NCBI RefSeq assembly: GCF_001742305.1
Contig: NZ_MJAT01000005.1
Coordinates: 1 to 64,000 of the forward strand
Reading direction: 5' to 3'
Source of the DNA: Desulfuribacillus stibiiarsenatis
GTDB taxonomy: Bacteria > Bacillota > Bacilli > Desulfuribacillales > Desulfuribacillaceae
DNA length: 64,000 nucleotides
The stretch's first letter is position 1; each line of letters starts with the position of its first letter. This document shows positions 25,248 through 35,236 of the stretch, one piece after another. Made by a program: the position numbers and the translations under genes. The notes below the pieces were generated by a model. That model searched no databases, was not told the origin of the DNA, and saw only the letters and a list, made by a program, of their open reading frames with translations.

Positions 25248-25916
25248 ATGATACAACATATGATTTTTGACTTGGATGGCACTCTGTTTGAAACAGAGCG
25301 AATTGCAGTCCCGGCATTTGTCGATACATTTAAGAAGTTACGCGACGAAGGCTTATTTGATGGGGAAATGCCTAAGGAAGAAACCTTTCTAAGAATGTTT
25401 GGGCTCACACTCAACGATATATGGAACAAATTATTACCTAGTACAGATCAGCAGACGAAGGATATAGCCGATCGATACATGGGACAGTTTGAGAAAGATT
25501 ACATAGATAAGGGAAATGGGAAGCTATATGACGGCGTACTGGAAACTTTGAATGAACTGCGCTCCCGTGGCATACAAATATTTATTGCAAGCAATGGTGC
25601 GAAGGAATATGTCGATTATGTATTGGAAAAAATGGGAATCGAACAGGTGATAACAAAAGCATATTCAGCAGGCGAGTATCAAACAGTAAGTAAAGTAGAT
25701 TTAGTCGCACAACTGCTAAAGGATAATCAGTTGAATCCAACTGACACATGGATGATTGGAGATAGAAGCTCTGACATTGAAGCTGGTCAGAAGAATCATT
25801 TGAGAACTGTAGCCTGTGCCTACGGTTTTGCAGATCAGACAGAGTTAGCACATGCTAATGATTTCATCCATTCATTTTCCGAGCTGATACCATTACTTGC
25901 AAAACATAATGAATAA
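25248..25916 (+). CDS. HAD-family hydrolase (phosphatase)
   Basis: A 222-residue HAD-superfamily hydrolase, beta-phosphoglucomutase/phosphoglycolate-phosphatase like. Motif I DLDGT (residues 8-12) holds the nucleophile D8 and the acid/base D10; an alpha-helical cap follows; motif II is IASNG near 105; motif IV is IGDRSSD near 170. The substrate cannot be told. The ATG at 25248 has GGAGG 7 bases upstream and gives the family start; the longer frame from 25095 reads through the repeat element and is not believed. The gene lies just before ctsR but has its own leader. Confidence 0.88.
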   Translation: MIQHMIFDLDGTLFETERIAVPAFVDTFKKLRDEGLFDGEMPKEETFLRMFGLTLNDIWNKLLPSTDQQTKDIADRYMGQFEKDYIDKGNGKLYDGVLETLNELRSRGIQIFIASNGAKEYVDYVLEKMGIEQVITKAYSAGEYQTVSKVDLVAQLLKDNQLNPTDTWMIGDRSSDIEAGQKNHLRTVACAYGFADQTELAHANDFIHSFSELIPLLAKHNE

Positions 25917-25927
25917 TTTTATAATAA

Positions 25928-25944
25928 GGTCAAAGTAAGTCAAA
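25928..25944 (+). promoter_or_regulatory. CtsR operator
   Basis: GGTCAAA-GTA-AGTCAAA is the heptad direct repeat bound by CtsR (RGTCAAA, three bases, RGTCAAA). It lies about 65 bases before the ctsR start, so the heat-shock operon should be autoregulated. Confidence 0.88.
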
Positions 25945-26007
25945 GTTAAGTCGGCGTAAATGAGTAAGAAGTGAATGTGTTCACTAGACGCTAACGGGGT
26001 GATTCTC

Positions 26008-26475
26008 TTGTTAAACGTATCGAATATTATTGAAAAACATCTTAAGGAAATTTTCCTCAAGAATAATACGTCGATGATTGAAATTCGACGCAATGAGCTT
26101 GCAGAGCGATTTGAGTGCGCTCCTTCACAAATTAACTATGTGATGCAAACGCGTTTTAGCCTAGAAAAGGGTTATGTAGTCAAGAGTAAACGCGGTGGTG
26201 GTGGGTTTATACGAATTCAAAAAATTGATATTCCTAAGCAGCGCAGTTTACATCGAGCAGTGTTGCAGCTTGTTGGCGATGAAGCATCTCAAGAGCAAGG
26301 TTTGGGCATTATACAGAGGCTTCATGATGAACGAATTATCACAAATCGTGAGAAACAAATGTTAAAAGCAGCAATCTCCCGCGATATATTGGATTATGAA
26401 ATGATTCAAAGGGAGAAGTTTCGCGCTAAGATTTTGAGTTCGATGCTTGCTGCTATTTTAGGGAAAGAACTTTAA
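26008..26475 (+). CDS. ctsR: CtsR, heat-shock transcriptional repressor
   Basis: A 155-residue repressor of clp genes. The winged helix-turn-helix DNA-binding domain (about residues 1-70) includes the glycine-rich wing KRGGGGFIRI, whose heat-sensing glycines are intact. The C-terminal half is the helical dimerisation domain. In Bacillus the protein is inactivated by heat and handled by McsA/McsB. TTG 26008 is preferred because it has ACGGGGTG upstream and yields the usual N-terminus NVSNIIE and length; the frame is open from ATG 25975. It is the first gene of ctsR-mcsA-mcsB-clpC. Confidence 0.93.
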   Translation: MLNVSNIIEKHLKEIFLKNNTSMIEIRRNELAERFECAPSQINYVMQTRFSLEKGYVVKSKRGGGGFIRIQKIDIPKQRSLHRAVLQLVGDEASQEQGLGIIQRLHDERIITNREKQMLKAAISRDILDYEMIQREKFRAKILSSMLAAILGKEL

Positions 26476-26487
26476 GGAGGGATAGCG

Positions 26488-26979
26488 ATGGATTGCCAAG
26501 AATGTAATCGTCGACCAGCAACAGTTCATTTAACTAAAATTATCAACAACCAAAAAACAGAAAGTCACTTATGTGAACAATGTGCTCAACAAAAAGGAGA
26601 GTTTTCACAGGGGTTTAGCTTTCACGAACTACTATCGGGTTTGTTGAGCTCTGATATAAATAAAGCACCAACCCAAGAACATTCACAATGCGATACCTGC
26701 GGCATGACATTCCAACAATTTTATAAAGTTGGCAAATTGGGTTGTGCAGACTGTTATAAATGTTTCAACAATCAATTGGATCATATTTTGCGAAAAGTCC
26801 AAGGCAATTTAACGCATACAGGGAAAATACCTTCCCGTATGGGTGAGGAAATCCTTATGAAACGTAAAGTTAATGAACTTAGACATACACTTCAGCGAAA
26901 AGTCTATGAAGAAAAATTCGAAGATGCAGCAGAAATTCGCGATCAAATCAAAGCACTAGAAACAAAACTACAAGCATAG
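26488..26979 (+). CDS. mcsA: McsA, activator of the McsB arginine kinase
   Basis: A 163-residue zinc-binding protein. Four CxxC pairs (C3/C6, C29/C32, C68/C71, C86/C89) form two zinc modules, and a C-terminal UVR domain (about 125-160) with EEKFEDAAEIRDQIKAL mediates protein contacts. McsA activates McsB and helps deliver substrates to ClpC. It starts 12 bases after ctsR with AAGGAGG and is followed 10 bases later by mcsB. Confidence 0.93.
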   Translation: MDCQECNRRPATVHLTKIINNQKTESHLCEQCAQQKGEFSQGFSFHELLSGLLSSDINKAPTQEHSQCDTCGMTFQQFYKVGKLGCADCYKCFNNQLDHILRKVQGNLTHTGKIPSRMGEEILMKRKVNELRHTLQRKVYEEKFEDAAEIRDQIKALETKLQA

Positions 26980-26989
26980 GAGGTTGAAT

Positions 26990-28060
26990 ATGGCACTGAA
27001 TGATTTTATCGAAAAGGGTCTTAGTGAATGGATGCAACAAGCAGGACCTGATTCCGATGTGGTAATCAGTAGTCGGATTCGCCTAGCTAGAAATATTGTA
27101 AATATACCGTTCTCACCTTTTATGACAGATAAGACAACGGAAGAGGTGATGGACAAAGTAGAACATATTATTCATGAAGACAAGTTTAAAGCATTAGGTG
27201 AATATGAACTGATTCGTATGAAAGACATCAGCCTTCTGGAAAGAACAATTTTAGTTGAGAAACACCTGATTAGTCCGAAGTTAGAAGCGGAGTACCAGCA
27301 GAGTGCAGTCATCTTACGAAACGACGAAGCAGCCAATATTATGATTAATGAAGAGGACCATTTACGCATACAATGTATTTTTCCAGGATTTCAATTACGA
27401 GCAGCCTATGATGTCGCGAATACGATTGATGACACTGTTGAACATGCGGCTGAGTTTGCGTTTGATGAGAAAATTGGATATTTAACTAGCTGTGTAACAA
27501 ATGTGGGTACTGGATTGCGCGCTTCAGTTATGGTTCACATCCCAGCCCTCGTCATGTCTGGCCAAGCGAAACGCTTACTTGGAGCGGTGCAACGCGTAGG
27601 GCTTGCTGTCCGTGGATACTACGGGGAAGGTAGTGAAGCGGTAGGCAATATTTTTCAGATATCAAATCAAATCACCTTAGGATTTAGTGAAAGCGAAATC
27701 ATAGAAAGCCTAGAAGATGTAATTAAACAAGTGGTGGAACACGAACGAGAAGCCCGCAAACAAGTCTTCGAACAGTCAAAAGAACAGCTAGAAGATAAAG
27801 TCTTCCGTTCTTTAGGTATTCTGTTACATGCCAGGGTGATTAGTACGAGAGAAGCGATGGAAAGGATATCGAATGTAAGACTAGGGATAGATTTAGGACT
27901 GATCGATGGAATCTCATCGAATATTTTGAAGGAGCTTATGGTTCTTACGGGCTCTGGGTTTCTGCAAAAGTATTCAGGAAGAGAATTAACACCAGAGGAA
28001 AGAGATATTAAACGAGCCAATGTAATTCGCGAACGTTTGAAATCTGTAGAAATTGAATAG
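26990..28060 (+). CDS. mcsB: McsB, protein-arginine kinase
   Basis: A 356-residue kinase that phosphorylates arginine residues, marking proteins (including CtsR) for ClpCP. It is related to phosphagen kinases: SSRIRLARN (near residue 25), the NEEDHLRIQ loop (near 118), CVTNVGTGLRASV with its catalytic Cys-like position (near 165) and GEGSEAVGNIFQISNQ (near 210). ATG 26990 has AGGAGG 6 bases upstream. It is the third gene of the heat-shock operon. Confidence 0.94.
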   Translation: MALNDFIEKGLSEWMQQAGPDSDVVISSRIRLARNIVNIPFSPFMTDKTTEEVMDKVEHIIHEDKFKALGEYELIRMKDISLLERTILVEKHLISPKLEAEYQQSAVILRNDEAANIMINEEDHLRIQCIFPGFQLRAAYDVANTIDDTVEHAAEFAFDEKIGYLTSCVTNVGTGLRASVMVHIPALVMSGQAKRLLGAVQRVGLAVRGYYGEGSEAVGNIFQISNQITLGFSESEIIESLEDVIKQVVEHEREARKQVFEQSKEQLEDKVFRSLGILLHARVISTREAMERISNVRLGIDLGLIDGISSNILKELMVLTGSGFLQKYSGRELTPEERDIKRANVIRERLKSVEIE

Positions 28061-28105
28061 ATTGAAATCAAATAGAACTTAAATAGAAAATTGGAGGGAT
28101 AAACT

Positions 28106-30529
28106 ATGCTGGGAAGATTTACGGAAAGAGCACAAAGGGTTCTGAATTTGGCGCAGGAAGAGGCAATGTCCCTTGGTCATGAAAACGTTGGGACAGAGCA
28201 TCTGCTTCTAGGATTAATCCGAGAAGGTGATGGGATTGCTGCTAAAGCTCTAAAGGCGTTAGAAGTTAACTTAGATAACATCCAAAAAGAAATAGAGAAG
28301 ATGATTGGTGCCAGTGAGCAGCAGGTCGACAGTGTTACGTATACACCACGGGCAAAAAAGGTCATCGAGTTATCAATGGATGAGGCGCGCAAGTTAGGCC
28401 ATACGTATATCGGGACAGAACATATTCTGTTAGGGCTGATTCGTGAAGGTGAAGGTGTTGCTGCGAGGGTTCTCAATAATCTTGGTGTTAGCTTAAATAA
28501 AGCCAAGCAACAAGTGCTTCAGCTCCTTGGTGGATCGGAAATCACACATAATCAGCATACCAATCATCAAAAAGGGAATACAAGCACGCAAACACTGGAT
28601 AGTATTTCTCGTGATTTGACGGAGATTGCAAAAGAAGGCAAGCTTGATCCAGTCATCGGCAGAGATAAAGAGATAGAGCGTGTGATTCAGATTCTTAGCC
28701 GCAGAACCAAGAACAACCCTGTAATCATTGGTGAGCCAGGTGTTGGTAAAACCGCTATTGCGGAAGGATTAGCACAAAGGATAATCAACAATGAAATTCC
28801 TGAGACACTTCGTAATAAGCGTGTTGTATCGTTAGATATGGGAACTGCGGTTGCGGGTACGAAGTACCGTGGGGAATTCGAAGATCGATTAAAGAAGATT
28901 ATGGAGGAGATTCGTCAAGCAGGGAATGTCATCCTATTTATTGATGAGTTACATACTCTCATTGGTGCTGGTGGAGCGGAAGGGGCAATTGATGCCTCAA
29001 ATATTTTCAAACCAGCTCTAGCGCGTGGAGAGTTACAATGCATAGGTGCAACGACCATCGATGAATATCGAAAGCATATTGAGAAGGATGCAGCTTTAGA
29101 GCGAAGATTTCAACCAATTAAAGTCGATGAGCCGAATAAGGAAGAGGCAATTAAAATCCTACTCGGTCTTAGAGACCGTTACGAAGCTCATCACCGTGTC
29201 AAGATATTAGATGAAGCGGTTGACGCGGCAGTCAATTTATCAGACAGGTACATAACAGATCGTTTCTTGCCTGATAAAGCGATTGATTTAATTGATGAAG
29301 CAGCGTCGAAAGTACGATTAAAATCGTATACGCAACCACCAAATTTGAAAGAACTTGAGAAACAATTAGAAGAAGTAAAAAATGAAAAAGAAGCGGCAAT
29401 CCAAGGGCAAGAATTCGAGAAGGCCGCGTCCTTAAGGGATAAAGAGAAAGACCTTAGAATGCAGCTAGAAGCTATTAAGGAAAGCTGGAAAAGCCAGAAG
29501 GTTCGCGAGGATTCCGTCGTCAGTATAGAAGATATTGCGCAAATTGTATCGGTGTGGACTGGCGTACCAGTGGATAAGATATCACAAGATGAATCGAGCC
29601 GATTATTAAACATGGAAGAAATCTTGCATAAACGAGTCATCAGTCAGGATGATGCAGTGAAGGCTGTGGCGCGGGCCATTCGTCGCGCAAGGGCAGGTCT
29701 TAAGGATCCAAAGCGTCCAATCGGGTCGTTTATATTCCTTGGTCCTACTGGTGTTGGTAAGACAGAGCTAGCTCGGGCATTAGCAGAGAGTTTGTTCGGT
29801 GACGAAGATGCGATGATCCGCGTTGACATGTCAGAATACATGGAGAAACATAATGTTTCAAGGCTTGTGGGCTCCCCACCAGGGTATGTCGGTTTTGAAG
29901 AAGGTGGACAATTAACGGAAAAGGTACGCCGTAAGCCGTATTCTGTTGTACTATTAGATGAGATTGAAAAAGCGCATCCAGAAGTTTTTAATATCCTGCT
30001 ACAGGTCTTAGATGATGGGCGACTAACGGACTCTAAAGGGAGAACCGTTGACTTCCGCAACACCGTAATTATCATGACTTCCAATGTAGGCGCAAGTATG
30101 CTCAAACAAACAAAACCACTTGGGTTTACTACCGATGCAGGAAGTAAGGACTATGAGCATATGAAGACGAGAATTATGGCAGAATTGAAAAAGACATTCC
30201 GACCAGAATTCTTAAATCGTATCGACGAGCTGATTGTCTTCCATTCATTAGAGAAGGAACATATTGCTCACATTGTATCTTTAATGGTGGCGGAACTACA
30301 GAAACGTCTGCAAGAGCATCAGATTGAATTTGAGATGACAAACGAGGCATTAGAGTTCCTAGCAAAAGAAGGCTTTGATCCAGAGTATGGGGCAAGACCG
30401 TTAAAGCGTGCGATTCAAAAGCACATTGAAGATATGTTGTCTGAAGCCCTGTTAATAGGTGATATTAAGCCAGGAAGTAAAATACAAATTCAACTCCAAG
30501 ATAATAAATTGATATATAATAATAAATAA
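28106..30529 (+). CDS. clpC: ClpC, Hsp100 AAA+ unfoldase of ClpCP
   Basis: An 807-residue ATP-dependent unfoldase. Two Clp_N repeats (about residues 1-145), AAA+ module 1 with Walker A GEPGVGKT (near 209), a coiled-coil M-domain with a UVR-like segment (about 410-460), and AAA+ module 2 with GPTGVGKT (near 547) and a C-terminal D2-small domain. Length matches ClpC. It is the last gene of the CtsR operon and would act with ClpP, which is not in the window. Confidence 0.96.
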   Translation: MLGRFTERAQRVLNLAQEEAMSLGHENVGTEHLLLGLIREGDGIAAKALKALEVNLDNIQKEIEKMIGASEQQVDSVTYTPRAKKVIELSMDEARKLGHTYIGTEHILLGLIREGEGVAARVLNNLGVSLNKAKQQVLQLLGGSEITHNQHTNHQKGNTSTQTLDSISRDLTEIAKEGKLDPVIGRDKEIERVIQILSRRTKNNPVIIGEPGVGKTAIAEGLAQRIINNEIPETLRNKRVVSLDMGTAVAGTKYRGEFEDRLKKIMEEIRQAGNVILFIDELHTLIGAGGAEGAIDASNIFKPALARGELQCIGATTIDEYRKHIEKDAALERRFQPIKVDEPNKEEAIKILLGLRDRYEAHHRVKILDEAVDAAVNLSDRYITDRFLPDKAIDLIDEAASKVRLKSYTQPPNLKELEKQLEEVKNEKEAAIQGQEFEKAASLRDKEKDLRMQLEAIKESWKSQKVREDSVVSIEDIAQIVSVWTGVPVDKISQDESSRLLNMEEILHKRVISQDDAVKAVARAIRRARAGLKDPKRPIGSFIFLGPTGVGKTELARALAESLFGDEDAMIRVDMSEYMEKHNVSRLVGSPPGYVGFEEGGQLTEKVRRKPYSVVLLDEIEKAHPEVFNILLQVLDDGRLTDSKGRTVDFRNTVIIMTSNVGASMLKQTKPLGFTTDAGSKDYEHMKTRIMAELKKTFRPEFLNRIDELIVFHSLEKEHIAHIVSLMVAELQKRLQEHQIEFEMTNEALEFLAKEGFDPEYGARPLKRAIQKHIEDMLSEALLIGDIKPGSKIQIQLQDNKLIYNNK

Positions 30530-30540
30530 AAACGAATTTG

Positions 30541-30568
30541 AATAAGGGCGCATTTTTGCGTCCTTATT
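30541..30568 (+). terminator. Hairpin after clpC
   Basis: A 12-bp stem AATAAGGGCGCA/TGCGTCCTTATT (one G-U pair) surrounds a short T loop. The following T run is poor, so termination may be partial. Confidence 0.6.
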
Positions 30569-30650
30569 CTACATGTGCGCAGAAGCTCTTGTAGACTGCC
30601 AGTAGTAATAGTATCTGGTATGCGAAATTCATTTTGGATAGGAGCTTGTT

Positions 30651-32024
30651 ATGAAAGTAAAATCAAAGTATATATGCCAAGAGTGTGGCCTAGAGTCCCC
30701 TAAATGGTATGGTAAATGCCCTAGCTGCAATCAGTGGAGTACCCTTGTAGAAGAACTTACACAGAATAAAACGCAAACGAATAAACATAATTCCTTGGGG
30801 ATTACTATGCCAACGAAGAAGGCTCAATCTATTCTAGAGGTAGAGTATGAGAAAGAGCAGAGAATTTCCACTAGCATCAATGAATTGGATCGAGTACTAG
30901 GTGGTGGGATAGTAAAAGGTTCGTTGATTCTTCTTGGCGGAGATCCTGGAATCGGAAAATCTACAATCATCTTACAAGTAGCATATAATCTAGCCAAGCA
31001 AGGTAAGAAGGTTATGTATGTGACAGGTGAAGAATCTTTGAGTCAATTAAAAATGCGTGCAGAGAGATTAACGGCTTTACATGAGAATATTCTAGTTTTA
31101 GCAGAAACAAATCTCGAGGACATTACATTACAAGTATATAACGTAAATCCGGATTTACTCATCATAGACTCAATTCAGACTATGTACATACCTGATATCG
31201 CTTCTGCTCCAGGTAGTGTTTCTCAGGTCCGAGAGGCGACAGCTAAGCTTATGCATATAGCAAAAGAATTCCAAGTGGCAACTTTTATTGTAGGACATGT
31301 AACAAAACAGGGGGCCATTGCAGGACCGAAAATATTAGAGCATATGGTAGACACGGTATTATACATAGAAGGGGATAAGAATCATTTCTTCCGCCTCATA
31401 CGCACAGTCAAAAACCGATTTGGATCGACCCATGAGCTAGGTGTTTTTGAGATGAATGAAACTGGTTTAGTTGAAGTAGATAACCCATCGGAGATTTTTT
31501 TGCCGGAGCGTGATCGTGATACTATAGGAGCGGCAATTGTTGCGAGTCTGGAGGGTAGTAGACCCTTCTTGATCGAGATTCAAGCATTAATTTCACCGAC
31601 TAGTTATCCAAGTCCGAAGCGGACGGCTACTGGAATCGATTATAATCGTGTTGCTTTAATCATTGCGGTTTTAGAGAAGAAAGCGGGTCTCCAACTGCAG
31701 AGCCAAGATGCGTTTGTAAATGCTGTGGGTGGAGTTAGGCTCGATGATCCAGCCGTTGATTTAGGGGTTGCCTTATCAATTGCTTCTAGTTTTCGCAATC
31801 TCCAGTTACCAAGGGAATTAGTTGCTATCGGGGAAATCGGTTTAACGGGCGAAATACGCTCGGTACCGCAAATGGAAATTCGCATTGCGGAAGCACATAA
31901 ATTAGGATTTAAACAAATGATTTTACCGCATACGAACAAGGGGATTGATGGGAAAGGCATGACATTAATATATGTGCGAAATATTACAGAAGCATTAGAA
32001 GCCGCCTTAGGAGGATTGAGATGA
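30651..32024 (+). CDS. radA: RadA, DNA repair ATPase/helicase
   Basis: A 457-residue RecA-like protein acting in recombination-intermediate processing. An N-terminal zinc finger (C9, C12, C23, C26), a RecA core with Walker A GGDPGIGKST (about 99-108), the RadA-specific KNRFGS motif (near 256) and a C-terminal Lon-like domain that keeps the structural but not the protease role. It overlaps disA by 4 bases, a conserved Firmicutes arrangement in which RadA and DisA interact. Confidence 0.95.
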   Translation: MKVKSKYICQECGLESPKWYGKCPSCNQWSTLVEELTQNKTQTNKHNSLGITMPTKKAQSILEVEYEKEQRISTSINELDRVLGGGIVKGSLILLGGDPGIGKSTIILQVAYNLAKQGKKVMYVTGEESLSQLKMRAERLTALHENILVLAETNLEDITLQVYNVNPDLLIIDSIQTMYIPDIASAPGSVSQVREATAKLMHIAKEFQVATFIVGHVTKQGAIAGPKILEHMVDTVLYIEGDKNHFFRLIRTVKNRFGSTHELGVFEMNETGLVEVDNPSEIFLPERDRDTIGAAIVASLEGSRPFLIEIQALISPTSYPSPKRTATGIDYNRVALIIAVLEKKAGLQLQSQDAFVNAVGGVRLDDPAVDLGVALSIASSFRNLQLPRELVAIGEIGLTGEIRSVPQMEIRIAEAHKLGFKQMILPHTNKGIDGKGMTLIYVRNITEALEAALGGLR

Positions 32025-33091
32025 GGACGGATGATAAAAGCTATAAAATTCTAAAAACAGTAGCGCCAGGCACAGCTCTACGAGAAGGCCTTGATAATGT
32101 TCTGCGAGCTAAAACAGGTGCTTTAATCGTCATAGGGAATACTGAGGAATTCAGTCACATTATGGATGGTGGCTTTCCTATCAACTGCGAATTAACTCCG
32201 GCAAATCTTTATGAATTAGCGAAGATGGATGGAGCAATAATAATTAGTGAAGATGGCAGGAAGATACTATACGCCAATGCACTTATGCTTCCTGATGCTT
32301 CTATCCCTTCTGTTGAGACAGGGATTCGACATCGGACGGCGGAACGCATCGCCAGACAAACGAAGCAATTGGTTGTATCAATATCGCAGCGGAGAAATGT
32401 TATAACATTATATAAAGGGTCATGGCGTTACGCATTAAAAGAAATTAATGTCATACTCAGCAAGGCGAATCAAGCAATTCAAACGCTAGATAAATACAAG
32501 AATGTACTTGATAAAGCATTATCGAATTTAACGGCACTTGAATTTGAAGATATAGTGACATTCAATGATATTGTGACAGTGATTCACCGAGCAGAGATGG
32601 TTTTACGCATAAAAGAAGAAGTAGAGAAATATATTATTGAACTAGGGACTGAAGGAAGACTGATTAGCATGCAGTTGGAAGAGCTAGTCACTGGTGTTGA
32701 GTTAGAGGTCTATTGGGTCATTCGCGATTACTGTTTTAACGGTCAAGAGTGTAACGTTCGTGAGTTGTTAAAAACCGATCTGAAGAATTTAACGCCAGAT
32801 GAATTATTAGACCCTGCAAATATTGTGCGAATTTTAGGATATCATTCAGAGTTTAATTATAGTGAACGTTTCCTACAGCCGCGCGGATATAGAATATTAA
32901 ACAAAATCCCACGCCTTCCTATATCAGTGATAGACAACCTCGCGGACGCTTTTGATGGATTGTCTGAAATTGTATCAGCTTCTTTGGAGCAGTTGGATCA
33001 AGTGGAAGGAATAGGAGAAGCTCGTGCTAGGGCTATACGTGAAGGATTACGTAGGATTCGAGAGCAGGCGTTTTTTGAGCGGCACATTTAG
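32021..33091 (+). CDS. disA: DisA, diadenylate cyclase and DNA-integrity scanner
   Basis: A 356-residue DAC-domain protein making c-di-AMP from two ATP. Active-site motifs D70-G71-A72 and R103-H104-R105-T106 are intact. The linker is helical and the C-terminal helix-hairpin-helix (LEQVEGIGEARARAIREGL-like; QLDQVEGIGEARARAIREG) binds branched DNA. In spore formers DisA halts sporulation when DNA is damaged. It is translationally coupled to radA through an ATGA-type overlap. Confidence 0.95.
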   Translation: MRTDDKSYKILKTVAPGTALREGLDNVLRAKTGALIVIGNTEEFSHIMDGGFPINCELTPANLYELAKMDGAIIISEDGRKILYANALMLPDASIPSVETGIRHRTAERIARQTKQLVVSISQRRNVITLYKGSWRYALKEINVILSKANQAIQTLDKYKNVLDKALSNLTALEFEDIVTFNDIVTVIHRAEMVLRIKEEVEKYIIELGTEGRLISMQLEELVTGVELEVYWVIRDYCFNGQECNVRELLKTDLKNLTPDELLDPANIVRILGYHSEFNYSERFLQPRGYRILNKIPRLPISVIDNLADAFDGLSEIVSASLEQLDQVEGIGEARARAIREGLRRIREQAFFERHI

Positions 33092-33177
33092 AAAGTTGTG
33101 AAAATGTCCAAAATAACGTAAAATATAATGGATACGCTTTTTTAGTATTAAGATTACAATCGGGAAGGATTTGCTTA

Positions 33178-33819
33178 ATGGAAAAACATGCATTACGAGA
33201 CGAAGGAATAGTTAGTATACTGGTAGCGGTTGCTTTTACTGTTATTTTATATCTAATTTACTTACCGCTTATGGTATTAGGTTTAGGTCTTATTATCTTT
33301 ATTTTATATTTCTTTCGAGACCCTAAGCGTGAAATTGTACAAGATGAGACGATTATATATGCTGGTTGCGATGGTACTGTCGTTGAAATCAAAGACATTG
33401 TAGAAGATAGATTTTTCCACGGACCTGCGAAAGCAATTCATATTTTCATGTCGCCAGCAAATGTGCATGTCAATAGAGCCCCGATTTCTGGGCGCGTTGC
33501 TTACACACATTATCAAAAAGGAAAGTTTGTTCCGGCAACTAGAGAGAATTGTTATGAGGTCAATGAAAGGAATTATATAGGTTTTGAAAACGACAAGATG
33601 AAAGTCTTAATCGTGCAAGTGGCGGGTATTATGGCGCGTAGGGTTGTCTCTTGGGTGACAACCAACCAAAACGTCCAACAAGGAGATAAGGTCGGTATGA
33701 TTAAGTTTAGTTCAGGAACCCAACATATGCTACCAATCGATGTAGAAGTACTTGTCAAACCTGGAGATACTGTGCAAGCAGGAATTACTCCTATAGGGAA
33801 GGTGTTGCAATGCAAGTAA
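33178..33819 (+). CDS. psd: Phosphatidylserine decarboxylase-family protein, short type
   Basis: A 213-residue protein of the short PSD family, which makes phosphatidylethanolamine using a self-made pyruvoyl group. Two TM helices open the protein (about residues 12-45). The family segments FMSPANVHVNRAPISG (near 90) and VGMIKF are present. The autocleavage site is usually Gly-Ser (FGSR/LGST types); here it reads F177-S178-S179-G180, so the Gly before the reactive Ser is replaced. Activity is thus uncertain, though Ser179 remains. It overlaps pssA by 10 bases, giving a phospholipid pair. Confidence 0.85.
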   Translation: MEKHALRDEGIVSILVAVAFTVILYLIYLPLMVLGLGLIIFILYFFRDPKREIVQDETIIYAGCDGTVVEIKDIVEDRFFHGPAKAIHIFMSPANVHVNRAPISGRVAYTHYQKGKFVPATRENCYEVNERNYIGFENDKMKVLIVQVAGIMARRVVSWVTTNQNVQQGDKVGMIKFSSGTQHMLPIDVEVLVKPGDTVQAGITPIGKVLQCK

Positions 33820-34523
33820 TTAAAGCGGTTCCAAGTGTCTTTACTGTTGGGAATTTATTTATTGGGATATTGTCAATTATTTTGGCATTTCAGGGTCAGG
33901 TGGAATATGCCGCCATTATGGTGGTCATTGGTATGTTGTTAGACGGTTTAGATGGTCGCATGGCTAGAATGCTTAATGCTCAGAGTGAATTTGGTAAAGA
34001 GTTAGACTCTTTATCGGATATAATCTCATTCGGGGTAGCGCCAGCTTTTATTATGTATGTTGTGATTTTGCAGGATTATAGCTACTTAGGATGGATTATA
34101 ACTGCTGTGTTCCCAATTTGTGGAGCACTACGTTTGGCTAGATTTAATGTTCAAGAAGGTGCGCCAGGTTACTTTATCGGTTTACCGATTACTGCGGCAG
34201 GGGGCATATTAGCAACTTTGACTTTGTATATTGACTCTTTACATCCACTAGTTTTGACGGCAGGGATGCTTGGACTTAGCTATTTGATGGTTAGTAATGT
34301 GCATTACCCAAGCTTTAAGAAACTTGGTATTCCGAAGTTTGTGTATTGGATATCGGCGATTTTAGTATTGGTCATTTTAATCGTATCGATGTTTTATCCA
34401 ACGCAAGTAAATAAAATCTTGTTTGTACCTTTAGCGGTATACGCGTTTTATGGATTAAAAAAAAACGTTAGAATCTTCGGTAAAAAAAAGAAAGTTCCTG
34501 GGGAAATTCGAAATAACTATTGA
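33810..34523 (+). CDS. pssA: CDP-diacylglycerol-serine O-phosphatidyltransferase
   Basis: A 237-residue membrane enzyme joining serine to CDP-diacylglycerol to form phosphatidylserine. The CDP-alcohol phosphotransferase motif DG-x2-DG-type is intact: DGLDGRMAR, then G-KELD-SLSD (about residues 44-69), with the three catalytic Asp. About six to eight TM helices. Substrate choice (serine) follows from pairing with a PSD-like gene. The basic C-terminus KKNVRIFGKKKK is a likely cytosolic tail. Confidence 0.92.
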   Translation: MQVIKAVPSVFTVGNLFIGILSIILAFQGQVEYAAIMVVIGMLLDGLDGRMARMLNAQSEFGKELDSLSDIISFGVAPAFIMYVVILQDYSYLGWIITAVFPICGALRLARFNVQEGAPGYFIGLPITAAGGILATLTLYIDSLHPLVLTAGMLGLSYLMVSNVHYPSFKKLGIPKFVYWISAILVLVILIVSMFYPTQVNKILFVPLAVYAFYGLKKNVRIFGKKKKVPGEIRNNY

Positions 34524-34616
34524 CGGATGATATTCTTATATGCTAACATATTTTGCTTTTGACTTTTCTCCCGTTTTCTGATAACCTTAAAATGGAATAC
34601 TCAGTGGAGGTGTCCT

Positions 34617-35111
34617 ATGTTTAATGTAGGTGATAAAGTAGTCTATCCAATGTATGGCGCAGGCGTCATTGAATCCATTGAAGAAAAGGAAATCCTGGGG
34701 GAAACGCGTAGTTACTATGTAATGAGAATGCCTGTTGGAGATATGAAAGTGATGATTCCAATCAGCAATGTTCAAAACATTGGGCTAAGAGACGTAGTGG
34801 ATGCAAGTTCTATCAACTGTGTGATTGATAGCATGCGACATGAAGAGCAGGATTTATCGATCAACTGGAATCAGAGATACCGTGCGAATATGGATAAGGT
34901 TAAAAGTGGTGACATTTTCAAGGTAGCTGAAGTAGTTAGAAGCTTAATGCTAAGAGAAAGAGAAAAGGGACTATCCACGGGAGAACGAAAAATGCTTGAA
35001 AATGCAAAACAAATATTTGTTAGTGAACTGGTTCTAGTCAAGGAAATAGATGAAGTAGAAGCAATGTGTATTATAACTGAAATGATTGAAAACAAAAATG
35101 CGTCAGTATGA
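34617..35111 (+). CDS. carD: CarD/CdnL-type RNA polymerase-binding regulator
   Basis: A 164-residue CarD_CdnL_TRCF protein. The N-terminal Tudor-like RNAP-interaction domain (about 1-65; FNVGDKVVYPMYGAGVIE) binds the RNAP beta lobe and the C-terminal helical domain contacts promoter DNA. Such proteins stabilise open complexes, notably at rRNA promoters. The start has GGAGGTG upstream. It is monocistronic; its stop codon lies inside a terminator hairpin. Confidence 0.93.
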   Translation: MFNVGDKVVYPMYGAGVIESIEEKEILGETRSYYVMRMPVGDMKVMIPISNVQNIGLRDVVDASSINCVIDSMRHEEQDLSINWNQRYRANMDKVKSGDIFKVAEVVRSLMLREREKGLSTGERKMLENAKQIFVSELVLVKEIDEVEAMCIITEMIENKNASV

Positions 35112-35122
35112 CGCATTTTTTG
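35095..35122 (+). terminator. Terminator overlapping the end of carD
   Basis: AAAAATGCGTCA pairs with TGACGCATTTTTT around a GTA loop; the left arm contains the last carD codons. Confidence 0.9.
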
Positions 35123-35236
35123 TGAAATGATTATATTTATTTTACATGGACTATTTCATTGGAAATTGAACTATTTATTAGTAATATAGTTATAGAATCA
35201 ATAAATATGGTAAATAATGAATAAAGGAGGTGAAGG

